A stretch of DNA of 64,000 bases from Clostridiales bacterium S5-A14a (GCA_000758905.1 JRNA01000019.1:1-64000), one strand, 5' to 3'; shown: positions 33,958-43,882, counted from the first letter of the stretch. A program made the numbers and translations. Notes: generated by a model from the letters alone, not told the origin.

Positions 33958-35877
33958 ATGAGCGATAAGAAAAAATATTATATTACCACGCCTATTTATT
34001 ATCCGAGTGATAATCTGCATATAGGTCATACTTACTGTACAGTTATGGCCGATGCTATGGCCAGATTTAAAAGACTATCAGGTTATGACGTCAGATTCTT
34101 GACAGGAACAGATGAACACGGGCAGAAGATTCAGACTATCGCTCAGGAAAAAGGTATAACACCTAAGGAACATGTAGATAAGATAGTTTCTGGAGTTAAA
34201 AAACTATGGGAAACTATGGAAATTTCCTATGATGATTTTATTAGGACGACTGAACCTAGACATATTGAAAGGGTTCAGAAAATTTTCATGGAGCTATATG
34301 AGAAAGGTGATATATACAAAGGCGTTTACAGCGGGCATTACTGTAAGCCTTGTGAAGCATTTTGGACTGACAGCCAGCTTGAAGACGGCAAGTGTCCTGA
34401 TTGTGGAAGACCTGTAACCGAAGAACACGAGGAAGCTTATTTCTTTAGGCTCTCGAAATATCAGGACAGACTGATAGAACTCTTTGAAAATTCAGATTTT
34501 CTTGAGCCGGAAGCTAGACGAAATGAGATGCTTGCGTTTGTTAAACAAGGTCTTGATGATCTATGCATTTCAAGGTCAACTTTCGATTGGGGAATCAAGG
34601 TGCCAATTGATGAGAAACACGTAATTTACGTATGGCTGGATGCATTGAGCAACTACATTACGGCGCTAGGATATCCAGATGATATGGAACTTTATGATAA
34701 GTATTGGCCTGCGGATGTTCATCTTGTCGGTAAGGAAATCGTAAGATTCCATACAGTTATCTGGCCGGCTATTTTGATGTCTTTAGGTCTGCCGCTTCCT
34801 AAAAAGGTCCTTGGGCACGGATGGCTTCTACTTGACGGTGGAAAGATGTCGAAATCAAAGGGCAATGTCGTTGATCCTGTTAAACTTATTGATAGATATG
34901 GCATTGATGCGCTTAAGTACTTCCTCTTGCGTGAATATACTTTTGGACATGATGGAAATTACAGTACAGAAGCACTTATCAAGAGAATTAACTCGGATCT
35001 GGCTAACGACCTTGGGAACTTAGTTTCAAGGACAGTCTCAATGATCGAAAAATACAACTCTAGCATAGTTCCAGATGCCAAGATAGAAGATGAGTATGAC
35101 AAGAGCCTGAAAGCTGTTGCACTTGCAGCGGCTGACAAGGTTGAAGCAGAGATGGATAAATTCGCCTTCCACAGTGCACTCGAAGAGATTTGGGTTTTAG
35201 TTCGAAGAGCGAATAAGTATATCGACGAAAAAATGCCTTGGGTGCTAGCAAAAGATGAGGCAAATAAAGACAATCTTGACACTTGCCTGCATAATTTGGC
35301 TGAGTCAATTAGAATCGTATCAATTTTAATTTATCCGTTCATGCACTCAACATCAGATGAAATAAGAAAGCAAATGGGGCTTTGGTATGCCGACGTGGCT
35401 TGGGAAGATGCGAAAGAGTTCGAAATGATGTACCAAGAGAAAGTCAAGAAAGGCAAGGCACTATTTCCAAGAATCGATATTGAAAAGGAACTCGAAGAAC
35501 TCGAGAAAATGAAAAGCTCTGATGATGAATCAGATGACAATATTCCTCTAGAACTCAAGCCGGAGATTGTTTATGACGATTTCGACAAAATAGATTTGCG
35601 TGTTGGAGAGATCATAAAGGCTGATAAACATCCGAAAGCCGATAAATTGCTTGTCTTCCAAGTAAAAATGGGAACCGAAAAAAGACAGATAATATCAGGG
35701 GTTGCGGAGCATTTTACACCTGAAGAGATGGTTGGCAAGAAAGTTGCAGTTGTTGCAAATCTAAAGCCTAGAAAACTTCGTGGTCTTGAGTCTAAGGGCA
35801 TGATTCTATATGCAGATAATGGTGAGAAATTGGAACTTGTGGAAACAGAAGCACCAGATGGAGAAACGATTGCATAG
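33958..35877 (+). CDS. metG: Methionyl-tRNA synthetase
   Basis: Charges tRNA-Met. The protein (639 aa) has the class I HIGH motif (HIGHTY), a connective peptide with CKPC and CPDC zinc pairs, and the KMSKS loop (GGKMSKSKG). A C-terminal EMAP-like tRNA-binding domain (about the last 100 residues, FDKIDLRVGEI...) supports dimerisation. ATG 33958 is nine bases after AGGAAGGA; ATG 33949 is also in frame but abuts the binding site. No T-box leader is visible. metG-tatD order matches the Firmicutes abrB-metG-tatD locus. Confidence 0.97.
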   Translation: MSDKKKYYITTPIYYPSDNLHIGHTYCTVMADAMARFKRLSGYDVRFLTGTDEHGQKIQTIAQEKGITPKEHVDKIVSGVKKLWETMEISYDDFIRTTEPRHIERVQKIFMELYEKGDIYKGVYSGHYCKPCEAFWTDSQLEDGKCPDCGRPVTEEHEEAYFFRLSKYQDRLIELFENSDFLEPEARRNEMLAFVKQGLDDLCISRSTFDWGIKVPIDEKHVIYVWLDALSNYITALGYPDDMELYDKYWPADVHLVGKEIVRFHTVIWPAILMSLGLPLPKKVLGHGWLLLDGGKMSKSKGNVVDPVKLIDRYGIDALKYFLLREYTFGHDGNYSTEALIKRINSDLANDLGNLVSRTVSMIEKYNSSIVPDAKIEDEYDKSLKAVALAAADKVEAEMDKFAFHSALEEIWVLVRRANKYIDEKMPWVLAKDEANKDNLDTCLHNLAESIRIVSILIYPFMHSTSDEIRKQMGLWYADVAWEDAKEFEMMYQEKVKKGKALFPRIDIEKELEELEKMKSSDDESDDNIPLELKPEIVYDDFDKIDLRVGEIIKADKHPKADKLLVFQVKMGTEKRQIISGVAEHFTPEEMVGKKVAVVANLKPRKLRGLESKGMILYADNGEKLELVETEAPDGETIA

Positions 35878-35956
35878 AAGATAATATTAATGTTGAAAAT
35901 TATTTTTGACTTAATTGTATAACTTTGTTCATGAATGAAATAGGAGGTAACTTCAA

Positions 35957-36787
35957 ATTTTATTTGATTCACATGCACATATAAATTTCGAAAAATATTC
36001 TGATAGTGACAGGAAACAGTTAATTGAAGAAATAAATGATTCTAACGTATCGTATGTTATGGACGTTGGATTTGATTTAGCTTCATCTCTACAGGCTGTT
36101 AAAAATGCCAATGAAAATGAATGGTGCTATGCCGTTGTGGGGATTCATCCACACGAAGTTTTAGATATAGATGAAATGGAGATTTCACTCATAGAAGGAC
36201 TTGCAAAGAAAGACAAGGTTCAGGCTATTGGTGAGATAGGCCTTGACTATCATTACATGTACAGCCCTAAAGATGATCAACAAAAGTGGTTTAGAGAGCA
36301 AATTCGTCTTGCGAATAAACTGAAGATGCCAATAGTAATCCATTCTCGTGAAGCTGCAAAAGATACAATGGACATACTTATTGAAGAAGGTGCGTTTTCA
36401 GATGAGAGAAAGGCTTGGTTCCCAAAGCGAACATTGAGTGACGGTAGTCAAGTTGACGATGCACGTGTTCTTTTGCACTGTTACTCAGGAGGTGTAGAAC
36501 AGGGATTGGAGTATATCAAACTTGGTGGAACACTTTCGATGGCAGGCCCACTTACATACAAGAATAACAAAAAGGGAGTCGAGGTAGCGAAACAGATCCC
36601 TATCGAATATCTTTTGGTGGAAACGGATGCGCCGTATTTGACACCTGAACCTTTCAGGGGAAAACCAAACAAATCACCATATGTAGAGCATACTGCGAGA
36701 AGAATGGCTGTGATCAAGGGTATGGATTATGAAGAAGTTGCAAGGATAACTTGCGAAAATGCCAAAACCTTTTTTAACATAAGATAG
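35957..36787 (+). CDS. tatD: TatD-family metal-dependent hydrolase, apparent ATT start
   Basis: A TatD-type DNase/hydrolase of the amidohydrolase fold, 276 residues. The metal-binding HxH motif (FDSHAHI) stands at residues 6-8, and later ligands appear in GEIGLDYH, IHSREA, HCYSGG and ETDAPYL. The reading frame covers the whole family length only if it starts at the ATT at 35957, placed nine bases after a perfect AGGAGG (35942-35947). No ATG, GTG or TTG in this frame precedes the HxH motif; the first ATG is at 36059 and would remove it. In frame 35957-36059 there is no stop. Confidence 0.9.
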   Translation: MLFDSHAHINFEKYSDSDRKQLIEEINDSNVSYVMDVGFDLASSLQAVKNANENEWCYAVVGIHPHEVLDIDEMEISLIEGLAKKDKVQAIGEIGLDYHYMYSPKDDQQKWFREQIRLANKLKMPIVIHSREAAKDTMDILIEEGAFSDERKAWFPKRTLSDGSQVDDARVLLHCYSGGVEQGLEYIKLGGTLSMAGPLTYKNNKKGVEVAKQIPIEYLLVETDAPYLTPEPFRGKPNKSPYVEHTARRMAVIKGMDYEEVARITCENAKTFFNIR

Positions 36788-36819
36788 ATAGGGGAATAAT
36801 CTTCAAATCAGGACCTGAT

Positions 36820-37359
36820 ATGGCAAAAAGACGTAAACGTATAAATAATAAGCAGAAATTAATAACAGCTATAATTATACTAGTTATAGTTGTTACAATA
36901 ACATATGGGAGAGATAATGGACTTATACCGGAAGGATTGATTCCTCACTGGCTGGATGACAATTCATCCTCGACTCAGAATGGCGAGGTTTACTGTGATA
37001 GGGTCGTTGACGGAGATACGATTGTTGTTCTAATGGATGGCAAGAAAGAGAAAGTCAGGATGATAGGAATCGATACACCTGAAAGTGTCCATCCAGACAA
37101 GTCCAAAAATACACCTATGGGGAAGATAGCAAGCAAATACACAAAGGACCATCTCGAGGGCCAATACGTACGCCTTGAAACGGATGTACAAGAAAGAGAT
37201 AAGTATGGGAGAATCCTCGCGTATGTGTATTTGGATGATAAGATGTTCAACAAAACTCTTTTGGAAGAGGGCTTGGCAAATCTGATGACTATACCTCCAA
37301 ATGTGAAGTATGTTGACGAATTTAAAAGAATTGAAAGCGAGAGAGAAAATAGCTATTGA
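36820..37359 (+). CDS. Membrane-anchored thermonuclease (SNase-like)
   Basis: A 179-residue staphylococcal-nuclease-type protein. A signal anchor (about residues 13-30) is followed by the OB-fold nuclease: DGDTIVVLMDG, RMIGIDTPE with catalytic Arg and Glu, and ERDKYGRILAYVY with the second Arg. All three catalytic residues are kept. It is likely an exported nuclease held at the cell surface. It follows tatD by 32 bp and may be co-transcribed. Confidence 0.9.
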   Translation: MAKRRKRINNKQKLITAIIILVIVVTITYGRDNGLIPEGLIPHWLDDNSSSTQNGEVYCDRVVDGDTIVVLMDGKKEKVRMIGIDTPESVHPDKSKNTPMGKIASKYTKDHLEGQYVRLETDVQERDKYGRILAYVYLDDKMFNKTLLEEGLANLMTIPPNVKYVDEFKRIESERENSY

Positions 37360-37362
37360 CAG

Positions 37363-38295
37363 CTATTTTGTCTTATTAAGACTTATAGCCCAAATACCAC
37401 ATCCGATGATGACCGCCATACCGATGAGAGTAGTCAGTTTCAAATTTTCATTGAATACGATCATTCCTACAATAGGTGACAGGATGACGCCTGTATAGTC
37501 GAAGACAGCAACAGAACTTGCCTTACCAGATGTATAAGCTTTTGTTATAAAGTATTGCCCACTGGCGGCAAACACACCTATCAGAATCAAATAGATCCAG
37601 GTCATAGGATCTGGAGATACCCAGTGAAATGGGATGAATAATGCAGAGCAAATCATTGAAAATAATGAAAAGTAGAATATTATAACCATGCCTTCGATGG
37701 CACCTGCCAGTTTTCCAACCATTGCATATGCAGTCCCTCCAAAGAATGCGGATGCAATTCCTACTAAGAAGGGAAATATGAGAGAAAAGCTACCATTGCC
37801 TAAAAAGGCAGAGTTATCAGGGTGTGCAAGTTCCAAATTGCCTGTAGGATTAATTACAATAACAGCCCCGATAAATCCGAGCACTATGCTTAGGATTCTG
37901 CGCCAAGTTACCTTTTCCTTGAGCAGTGTAACTGCCCAAAATGTCACAAAGAATGGGTTGAGTTTCTGAAGAATTTGAGCGTCTGCTAAATATAGATGAT
38001 TGCTGGCATAGAAAACACTTATTACTCCCAAAAATCCGAAGACACATCGTATGGTCAAAAAAGGTCGATGGACAGGCTTAACTCGGATACTAATCTTTTG
38101 TTGACGAATTACTATAAAGGCAAATATGAACATAACGAGATTGCGGAAAAAAACCTGCTGCATCAATGGTATATTTGAACCAGAGATTTTTACCATCGTT
38201 GCCATGCCAACAAATGACGCTGAAGATAGCATCATAGATATTATGGCCTTTAAATTATATTTTGTTGATATTTCCTTAATGTTGTTAGTAATCAT
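37363..38295 (-). CDS. DMT-superfamily transporter (EamA)
   Basis: A roughly 310-residue membrane protein with ten predicted helices in two EamA repeats (RCVFGFLGVISVFYASNHLYLADAQIL in the first half, a matching segment in the second). Family members export amino acids or other metabolites; the substrate is not readable. The start is uncertain: ATG 38295 or 38313 both lie at or before the predicted transcription start, and neither has a binding site; a later Met-Met pair is preceded by AAAGG. The stop faces the nuclease gene 4 bp away. Confidence 0.85.
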   Translation of the reverse strand: MITNNIKEISTKYNLKAIISMMLSSASFVGMATMVKISGSNIPLMQQVFFRNLVMFIFAFIVIRQQKISIRVKPVHRPFLTIRCVFGFLGVISVFYASNHLYLADAQILQKLNPFFVTFWAVTLLKEKVTWRRILSIVLGFIGAVIVINPTGNLELAHPDNSAFLGNGSFSLIFPFLVGIASAFFGGTAYAMVGKLAGAIEGMVIIFYFSLFSMICSALFIPFHWVSPDPMTWIYLILIGVFAASGQYFITKAYTSGKASSVAVFDYTGVILSPIVGMIVFNENLKLTTLIGMAVIIGCGIWAISLNKTK

Positions 38296-38301
38296 GGAAC
38301 T

Positions 38302-38329
38302 ATTATATAACATTGATTTTATCTTGCAA
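38302..38329 (-). promoter_or_regulatory. Promoter of the DMT transporter gene
   Basis: On the minus strand TTGCAA (38329-38324), a 16-bp spacer and TATAAT (38307-38302). The TTGCAA hexamer is palindromic and also serves the divergent lipoprotein promoter. Confidence 0.55.
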
Positions 38330-38352
38330 CCGTTTACTGCAGGATGTATAAT
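38324..38352 (+). promoter_or_regulatory. Promoter of the lipoprotein gene
   Basis: TTGCAA (38324-38329), a 17-bp spacer and TATAAT (38347-38352), 31 bp before the ATG at 38383. It shares its -35 hexamer with the divergent promoter. Confidence 0.65.
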
Positions 38353-38382
38353 GATATCGTTTTATGAAAAGGAGAAAATTTA

Positions 38383-39003
38383 ATGAATAAAAAATTTAGT
38401 AAAGTATTAGGGATTGCAATTGTTTTGTGCATGGTAATTGGATTAGCAGCATGTGGAGCTGATACTAAAACTCCGAAAGGAGCTACGGAAGCATTTCTGA
38501 AAAGCCTACAAAAGGGCGATATAATCAAATGGGAAGAGCAACTATCAGGGCGTAAACTTTCAGGTGACGAAAAGAAAAAAATGAAAAAGGAATTCGATAA
38601 AAATCCTCAAGAACAATTCAATAGAATGAAGGATTTTGAGTTTAAAATTATCAAGACCAAGGAAGTGAAAAAAGGCAAAGAGGCAGAAGCAACAGTTGAA
38701 TTTACGACTTACGATTTTGTAAAGGTGTCCCAAAACATGAATAAATACTTCATGAAGAACCTTGGAGAACTCAAAGCCATGAAAGAAGACAAACTCAACA
38801 AGACTATAGACAAGAGAATGAAGGAAGAGTTCAAAAAGGCTGATAAGAAAGTCAAAAATAAGGCAAAGATAAATTTGGTTTATGACAAGAAAAAAGACGA
38901 ATGGAAGGTTGTAGATGCAAATAGGAATTATGAATTCCAGGATGCAATTATGGGAGGAATGTTGACATATCAAGCTCAGCAATCGATGGCTCCTCAACAG
39001 TAA
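38383..39003 (+). CDS. Lipoprotein, unknown
   Basis: A 206-residue exported lipoprotein: a signal peptide with lipobox LAAC (Cys at residue 25) and a soluble domain rich in Lys and Glu. The fold GATEAFLKSLQKGDIIKWEEQLSG followed by beta-rich segments and KDEWKVVD resembles DUF4878/DUF5105 lipoproteins of the NTF2-like kind. No partner genes are obvious. AAAGGAG precedes the ATG, and a strong terminator follows. Confidence 0.8.
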   Translation: MNKKFSKVLGIAIVLCMVIGLAACGADTKTPKGATEAFLKSLQKGDIIKWEEQLSGRKLSGDEKKKMKKEFDKNPQEQFNRMKDFEFKIIKTKEVKKGKEAEATVEFTTYDFVKVSQNMNKYFMKNLGELKAMKEDKLNKTIDKRMKEEFKKADKKVKNKAKINLVYDKKKDEWKVVDANRNYEFQDAIMGGMLTYQAQQSMAPQQ

Positions 39004-39045
39004 ACGAATTAAAATTAGATTAAATTATTAAACAAATTATATAGT

Positions 39046-39087
39046 ACATATGGCAGGCTATTTTATAGTTATGCCATATGTATTTTT
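39046..39087 (+). terminator. Terminator after the lipoprotein gene
   Basis: ACATATGGCA (39046-39055) pairs with TGCCATATGT (39072-39081), 10-bp stem, 16-nt loop, followed by ATTTTTAT. Confidence 0.75.
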
Positions 39088-39198
39088 ATGCAACAAAACA
39101 TTTGTATCTCGTAGTTTGCGAATGAATGTAACATCGCTTGTAAGGGCTAATATTTCCCCAAAGATAAGGTTTTAGCCACTGCTAACAAGAGAAATTGG

Positions 39199-39227
39199 TT
39201 GACATTGTATACACTGAGGAGTACACT
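39199..39227 (+). promoter_or_regulatory. Promoter of nifJ
   Basis: TTGACA (39199-39204), a 17-bp spacer and TACACT (39222-39227). It lies 55 bp before nifJ and has a consensus -35 element, as expected for a highly expressed central-metabolism gene. Confidence 0.65.
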
Positions 39228-39281
39228 TAGGGTAGAGAATAAAGTATTAATTTTTGATATAAACAAAGGAAGGTGAAAAGA

Positions 39282-42200
39282 GTGAGAAACCTAAAAACAA
39301 TGGATGGTAATACAGCTGCCGCTCATGTGGCATACGCTTTTTCAGAAGTAGCAGCTATCTATCCAATCACACCATCATCCCCTATGGCTGAAAGCATGGA
39401 CGAATGGGCATCTGACGATCGAAAGAATATTTTTGGCGAAAAGGTAAACATTATTGAAATGCAGTCAGAGGGAGGAGCCGCTGGAGCAGTTCACGGAGCA
39501 GCTTCCGCTGGTTCATTTACATCTACATTTACAGCATCGCAGGGATTACTTTTGATGATTCCTAACATGTATAAACTTGCAGCAGAAATGGCACCTGCCG
39601 TATTCCACGTTGCAGCAAGAGCCATTGCAACCCATGCTCTTTCAATATTTGGAGATCATTCGGACGTAATGGCAGCAAGACAGACAGGATTTGCTATGCT
39701 TGTTTCAAACAGCGTTCAGCAGGTTATGGACCTTGCAGCAGTTGCTCACCTTGCAACAATTAACGGTTCACTTCCTACACTTCACTTCTTTGACGGATTC
39801 AGAACTTCACACGAACAACAGAAGATTGAAGTTTGGGATTACGACGAACTAAAGAGCATGGTTAATTGGGATGCAGTCCAGAGAAGAAGAAATCAGGCAC
39901 TACATCCTGAGCACGGCATTGCGATGGGATCAGCTGAACAGCCAGAAACATTCTTCCAACATAGAGAAGCTTGCAACACAGTATATAAGGATGCTGTTGA
40001 TATATTCGTTGATTCTATGAATATGGTTAACGAAAAGATTGGTAGCAATTACAAGCCTTTCAACTATTATGGTGCAAAGGATGCTACAGAAGTAATTATA
40101 GCAATGGGTTCTGTCTGTGATGCTACAGAAGAAGTTATTGATTATCTAACTGCTAAGGGCGAAAAAGTAGGACTTGTTAAGGTTCACCTTTTCAGACCTT
40201 TCTCTGTTAAACACCTATTGACACAGATTCCTAAGACAGCAAAAAAGATTGCTGTTCTTGACAGATGTAAGGAGCCAGGTTCTGTTGGAGAACCTTTGTA
40301 TCTTGACGTTGTTAATGCACTTCGCGGAACAGAATTTGATAACTGTGTAATCACAGGCGGTAGATATGGCCTTGGATCAAAAGACGTTCAGCCAGCTGAT
40401 ATTTTGTCAGTATATGAAGAACTTAAGAAGGATAATCCAAAGCCTGAATTTACAATTTCCATCGTGGACGATGTTACTAATCTTTCACTTACACCTAGTG
40501 AGAAACCTGTTACAGTACCTGAAGGCACTATTTCATGTAAATTCTGGGGTCTTGGTTCTGACGGTACAGTTGGAGCTAACAAGAACTCCGTTAAGATTAT
40601 AGGTGATCACACTGATAAATATGTTCAGGCATATTTCCAATATGACTCCAAGAAATCTGGTGGTATCACAATTTCTCACTTAAGATTTGGAGACCATCCT
40701 ATCAAATCTACATATTATGTAAAACAGGCAGACTTTGTTGCATGTCACCAGCAGTCATACATGCACAGATATGACATAGTTCAGGACGTTGTTCCAGGCG
40801 GATACTTCTTGCTTAACACTACTTGGGACGAAAAAGAACTTGAGGAAATGATTCCTGGCAACGTTAAGAGATATATTGCTAACAATAACATCAAATTCTA
40901 TACCTGCAACGCCGTTGATTTGGCTGAAGAGATAGGACTTGGCGTAATGAGAACAAACACCGTTCTTCAGGCTGCTTTCTTCAAACTTGCTAACATCATT
41001 CCTATAGATAAGGCTGTAGAGTACATGAAGAGTGCGATCGAGAAAACTTACGGACGTAAGGGAGAGAAGATCGTAAACATGAACAAAGCAGCTGTCGATG
41101 CTGGCGTTAAGAATGTAAAAGAATTTGTTGTTCCTGAGAGTTGGAAAACCGCTGAAGGCGAAATGTGCTATCCACAGCCAGAAGGTAAGACACCTGAACT
41201 AACAAAATATCTCAACGAGGTTATGATTCCTTCAAACGCTATGCGTGGTGATGAACTTCCAGTTTCAACCTTTGTTGACTATATCAGAGGAGATGCACCT
41301 GCAGGAACTTCACTTCACGAGAAGAGAGAAATTGCTCAGAGAATACCAGTATGGAAACCTGAAAACTGTATTCAATGTAATAGATGTGCTTATGTATGTC
41401 CGCATGCAGTTATCAGAGCTTTCGGCATGAGCGAAGAAGATGGTAAGAAGATCGGAGATCAGGCTCTTGATATGATGGGAGCTAAGGATGGACAGAAGTT
41501 CACAATCGCTATATCTTCAATGGATTGTACTGGTTGCGGATCTTGTGCATCAACTTGTCCTGCTAAGAACAAGGCTCTTGAGATGGTGCCAGTAACCTCT
41601 GACCTTATGCATAACACTCAGAAAAAATACAATACAGTATTTTACGATACAGAGAGAGTTGAAGTTCCATTTAAGCCAGACAGCTTAAAGGGATCCCAGT
41701 TCTTACAACCACTACTTGAGTTCTCAGGTGCTTGTCCAGGATGCGGAGAAACTCCTTATGCAAGACTTGTAACTCAGTTGTTTGGCGATAGAATGTTTGT
41801 AGCTAACGCTACAGGATGTTCTTCAATCTGGGGATTCAGTGCACCTGCAACACCATATACAACAAATGAAAATGGTTGTGGTCCTGCTTGGGCTAACTCA
41901 CTATTTGAAGATAACGCTGAATTCGGTCTGGGTATGCACCTTGGAATGAAGACAAGAAGAGAAGCTGCTAAGACTGCGGTTGAAAAACTAATGGAAAAAC
42001 ATGCAGACTTTAAGGAAGTCGGACAAAGCTGGATCGACCATATGTACGACGGAGATGAATCAAAGGTTGCATCTAATGCTGTACTTGAAGCGCTAGATAA
42101 GATGAACGAATCTGAAGAAGAAGTTAAATTCTTGAAGGATAATAAGAACCTTCTCATCAAACCATCAGTATGGATCTTCGGTGGAGACGGATGGGCATAC

Positions 42201-42884
42201 GATATCGGATACGGTGGACTCGACCATGTTATCGCATCGGGCGAGGACGTAAACATCTTAGTATTCGATACAGAAGTTTACTCTAACACAGGTGGACAGA
42301 GCTCTAAGTCAACTCCAATGGGAGCAGTTGCTAAGTTTGCTGCTTCAGGTAAGGGCGTTAAGAAGAAGGATCTTGCACAGATTGCAATGGCTTACGGATA
42401 TGTATATGTTGCACAAATCGGAATGGGTGCAGATATGAACCAGACTCTTAAGGCAATTAAAGAGGCAGAAGCGTATAAGGGACCATCGCTGATCATCGCA
42501 TATGCACCTTGTATCAACCACGGAATCAACTTATCAAATGCACAGGGTATCATCAAGGATGCAGTTGATGTAGGATATTGGAACCTACTCAGATTCAATC
42601 CTGATCTTGCAGCAGAAGGTAAGAATCCGCTTAAGGTTGACAGCAAACAGCCTCAGCCAGAAGGATATAAGGACTTCTTGATGAGTGAAGTTCGTTACAG
42701 CTCATTGACCAGAAAATTCCCTGGCAGAGCTGAAGAACTCTTCGAAAAGAATGAGGAAGATGCACTTCGTCGTTATGACCTTCTCAAAGAACTTGAAAAG
42801 ACATACGCAACGGCCAATGAAGATGTTCCTACAGCTTCAGAAGTAGCTAACAAGAGAGATCCAGGAGATCCACAGAAGCAGTAA
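39282..42884 (+). CDS. nifJ: Pyruvate:ferredoxin (flavodoxin) oxidoreductase
   Basis: Converts pyruvate and CoA to acetyl-CoA, CO2 and reduced ferredoxin, the central step of clostridial fermentation. The roughly 1200-residue single-chain enzyme has the pyruvate-binding domain (YPITPSSPMAE), the CoA/transketolase-like and gamma domains, a ferredoxin insert with two 4Fe-4S motifs (CIQCNRCAYVCPHA and CTGCGSCASTCPAK), and the TPP domain with CPGCGETPYARL and GDGWAYDIGYGG. The GTG at 39282 is nine bases after AAAGGAAGG; a GTG at 39273 is also possible. The gene is monocistronic. Codon use looks optimised, as in abundant proteins. Confidence 0.98.
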   Translation: MRNLKTMDGNTAAAHVAYAFSEVAAIYPITPSSPMAESMDEWASDDRKNIFGEKVNIIEMQSEGGAAGAVHGAASAGSFTSTFTASQGLLLMIPNMYKLAAEMAPAVFHVAARAIATHALSIFGDHSDVMAARQTGFAMLVSNSVQQVMDLAAVAHLATINGSLPTLHFFDGFRTSHEQQKIEVWDYDELKSMVNWDAVQRRRNQALHPEHGIAMGSAEQPETFFQHREACNTVYKDAVDIFVDSMNMVNEKIGSNYKPFNYYGAKDATEVIIAMGSVCDATEEVIDYLTAKGEKVGLVKVHLFRPFSVKHLLTQIPKTAKKIAVLDRCKEPGSVGEPLYLDVVNALRGTEFDNCVITGGRYGLGSKDVQPADILSVYEELKKDNPKPEFTISIVDDVTNLSLTPSEKPVTVPEGTISCKFWGLGSDGTVGANKNSVKIIGDHTDKYVQAYFQYDSKKSGGITISHLRFGDHPIKSTYYVKQADFVACHQQSYMHRYDIVQDVVPGGYFLLNTTWDEKELEEMIPGNVKRYIANNNIKFYTCNAVDLAEEIGLGVMRTNTVLQAAFFKLANIIPIDKAVEYMKSAIEKTYGRKGEKIVNMNKAAVDAGVKNVKEFVVPESWKTAEGEMCYPQPEGKTPELTKYLNEVMIPSNAMRGDELPVSTFVDYIRGDAPAGTSLHEKREIAQRIPVWKPENCIQCNRCAYVCPHAVIRAFGMSEEDGKKIGDQALDMMGAKDGQKFTIAISSMDCTGCGSCASTCPAKNKALEMVPVTSDLMHNTQKKYNTVFYDTERVEVPFKPDSLKGSQFLQPLLEFSGACPGCGETPYARLVTQLFGDRMFVANATGCSSIWGFSAPATPYTTNENGCGPAWANSLFEDNAEFGLGMHLGMKTRREAAKTAVEKLMEKHADFKEVGQSWIDHMYDGDESKVASNAVLEALDKMNESEEEVKFLKDNKNLLIKPSVWIFGGDGWAYDIGYGGLDHVIASGEDVNILVFDTEVYSNTGGQSSKSTPMGAVAKFAASGKGVKKKDLAQIAMAYGYVYVAQIGMGADMNQTLKAIKEAEAYKGPSLIIAYAPCINHGINLSNAQGIIKDAVDVGYWNLLRFNPDLAAEGKNPLKVDSKQPQPEGYKDFLMSEVRYSSLTRKFPGRAEELFEKNEEDALRRYDLLKELEKTYATANEDVPTASEVANKRDPGDPQKQ

Positions 42885-42942
42885 GGCTAAAGTCATATTC
42901 CATATGATGATAGAATTCTGATTCATAGAACAAAATAATATT

Positions 42943-42970
42943 GGGACCCTTAAAAGGGTCCCATTTTTAA
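42943..42970 (+). terminator. Terminator of nifJ
   Basis: GGGACCCT (42943-42950) pairs with AGGGTCCC (42955-42962), 4-nt loop, followed by ATTTTTAA. Confidence 0.85.
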
Positions 42971-43053
42971 AATTTTGGACAATATATTGTAATTTGTCAT
43001 ATAGACTAACATAAATTTGTAATATTAACTAGCATAGAAAAGAAAACGGAATT

Positions 43054-43767
43054 ATGGGAAAGAAAAATATTTTTTCAAGAAATGATTATCAAAAATTAAA
43101 AAGAGCCAATGATAAAAGGCTTAAATACTTTGAGATGGAAGACAGGGAGTTAATGAAGAACCTCATTACAGAACTAGACATAAGGGGTGCTTCAAGGGCG
43201 TATATAGAGGTTGTGAGGACCGATTTGATCAATGCTATGATACAGGAAGAACATTCTCATAAGAGCGTAAAGAGGAATCTCAAGGGTATACTCGGTGGGG
43301 ATGTGGATGCAGCCATAGATGAAATAATGGATGCTGCTCCTCAGAGGAAGGATAAACAGAACATAATCATGGCAATAGGTGATGCCTTTTTCTCTTACAT
43401 CTTTGTACTAGGTATTGCGGCTGCAATATCTGGTAGTGGGTATAGGTTTGTGCTTGGACCAGCCCTTTTGGCAATTATAATACTCAGTTTTTTTGCACTA
43501 TTTTTCATAACTAGAAATACTGGTAGAAATGCAAAAAATGAAGAAGGCAGAAGGCGTTCTGGGGGACAGTACAAACTCCTAGTTATTGCAATTACCTCTG
43601 GCTCCGCTGCTTTGTCGCATTTTGTTTTGAACCTTCCTGAGCCGTGGTACATAAATAGCTGGCTTCCAGTTCTCATATCGGGAATGTGTTGGCTGTCATT
43701 GTATGACTGGGATAGCAAGATGAATGACGACAAAATGACGGATATTCAAAAGAATTATACGGATTAA
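43054..43767 (+). CDS. Multi-pass membrane protein, unknown
   Basis: A 237-residue protein with a charged helical N-terminal domain of about 100 residues and four predicted membrane helices behind it. The arrangement recalls the DUF1048/DUF1129 group of Firmicutes membrane proteins, where the N-terminal part interacts with a regulator, but I am unsure. The binding site before the ATG is weak (AAAGAAAACGGA). It stands alone between two terminators. Confidence 0.6.
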   Translation: MGKKNIFSRNDYQKLKRANDKRLKYFEMEDRELMKNLITELDIRGASRAYIEVVRTDLINAMIQEEHSHKSVKRNLKGILGGDVDAAIDEIMDAAPQRKDKQNIIMAIGDAFFSYIFVLGIAAAISGSGYRFVLGPALLAIIILSFFALFFITRNTGRNAKNEEGRRRSGGQYKLLVIAITSGSAALSHFVLNLPEPWYINSWLPVLISGMCWLSLYDWDSKMNDDKMTDIQKNYTD

Positions 43768-43837
43768 GTCTCAGTTGAAAGATGAGAGTAGAACTTAGAG
43801 TAACTTATTGAAGCCCTTGACAAATAACTCAAAATTT

Positions 43838-43882
43838 AAAAGGTAGTATAACGGGCATGAACCCAGATATACTACCTTTATT
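43838..43882. terminator. Bidirectional terminator
   Basis: AGGTAGTATA (43841-43850) pairs with TATACTACCT (43868-43877), with A's before and T's after. It separates the convergent membrane-protein gene and nhaC. Confidence 0.8.
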
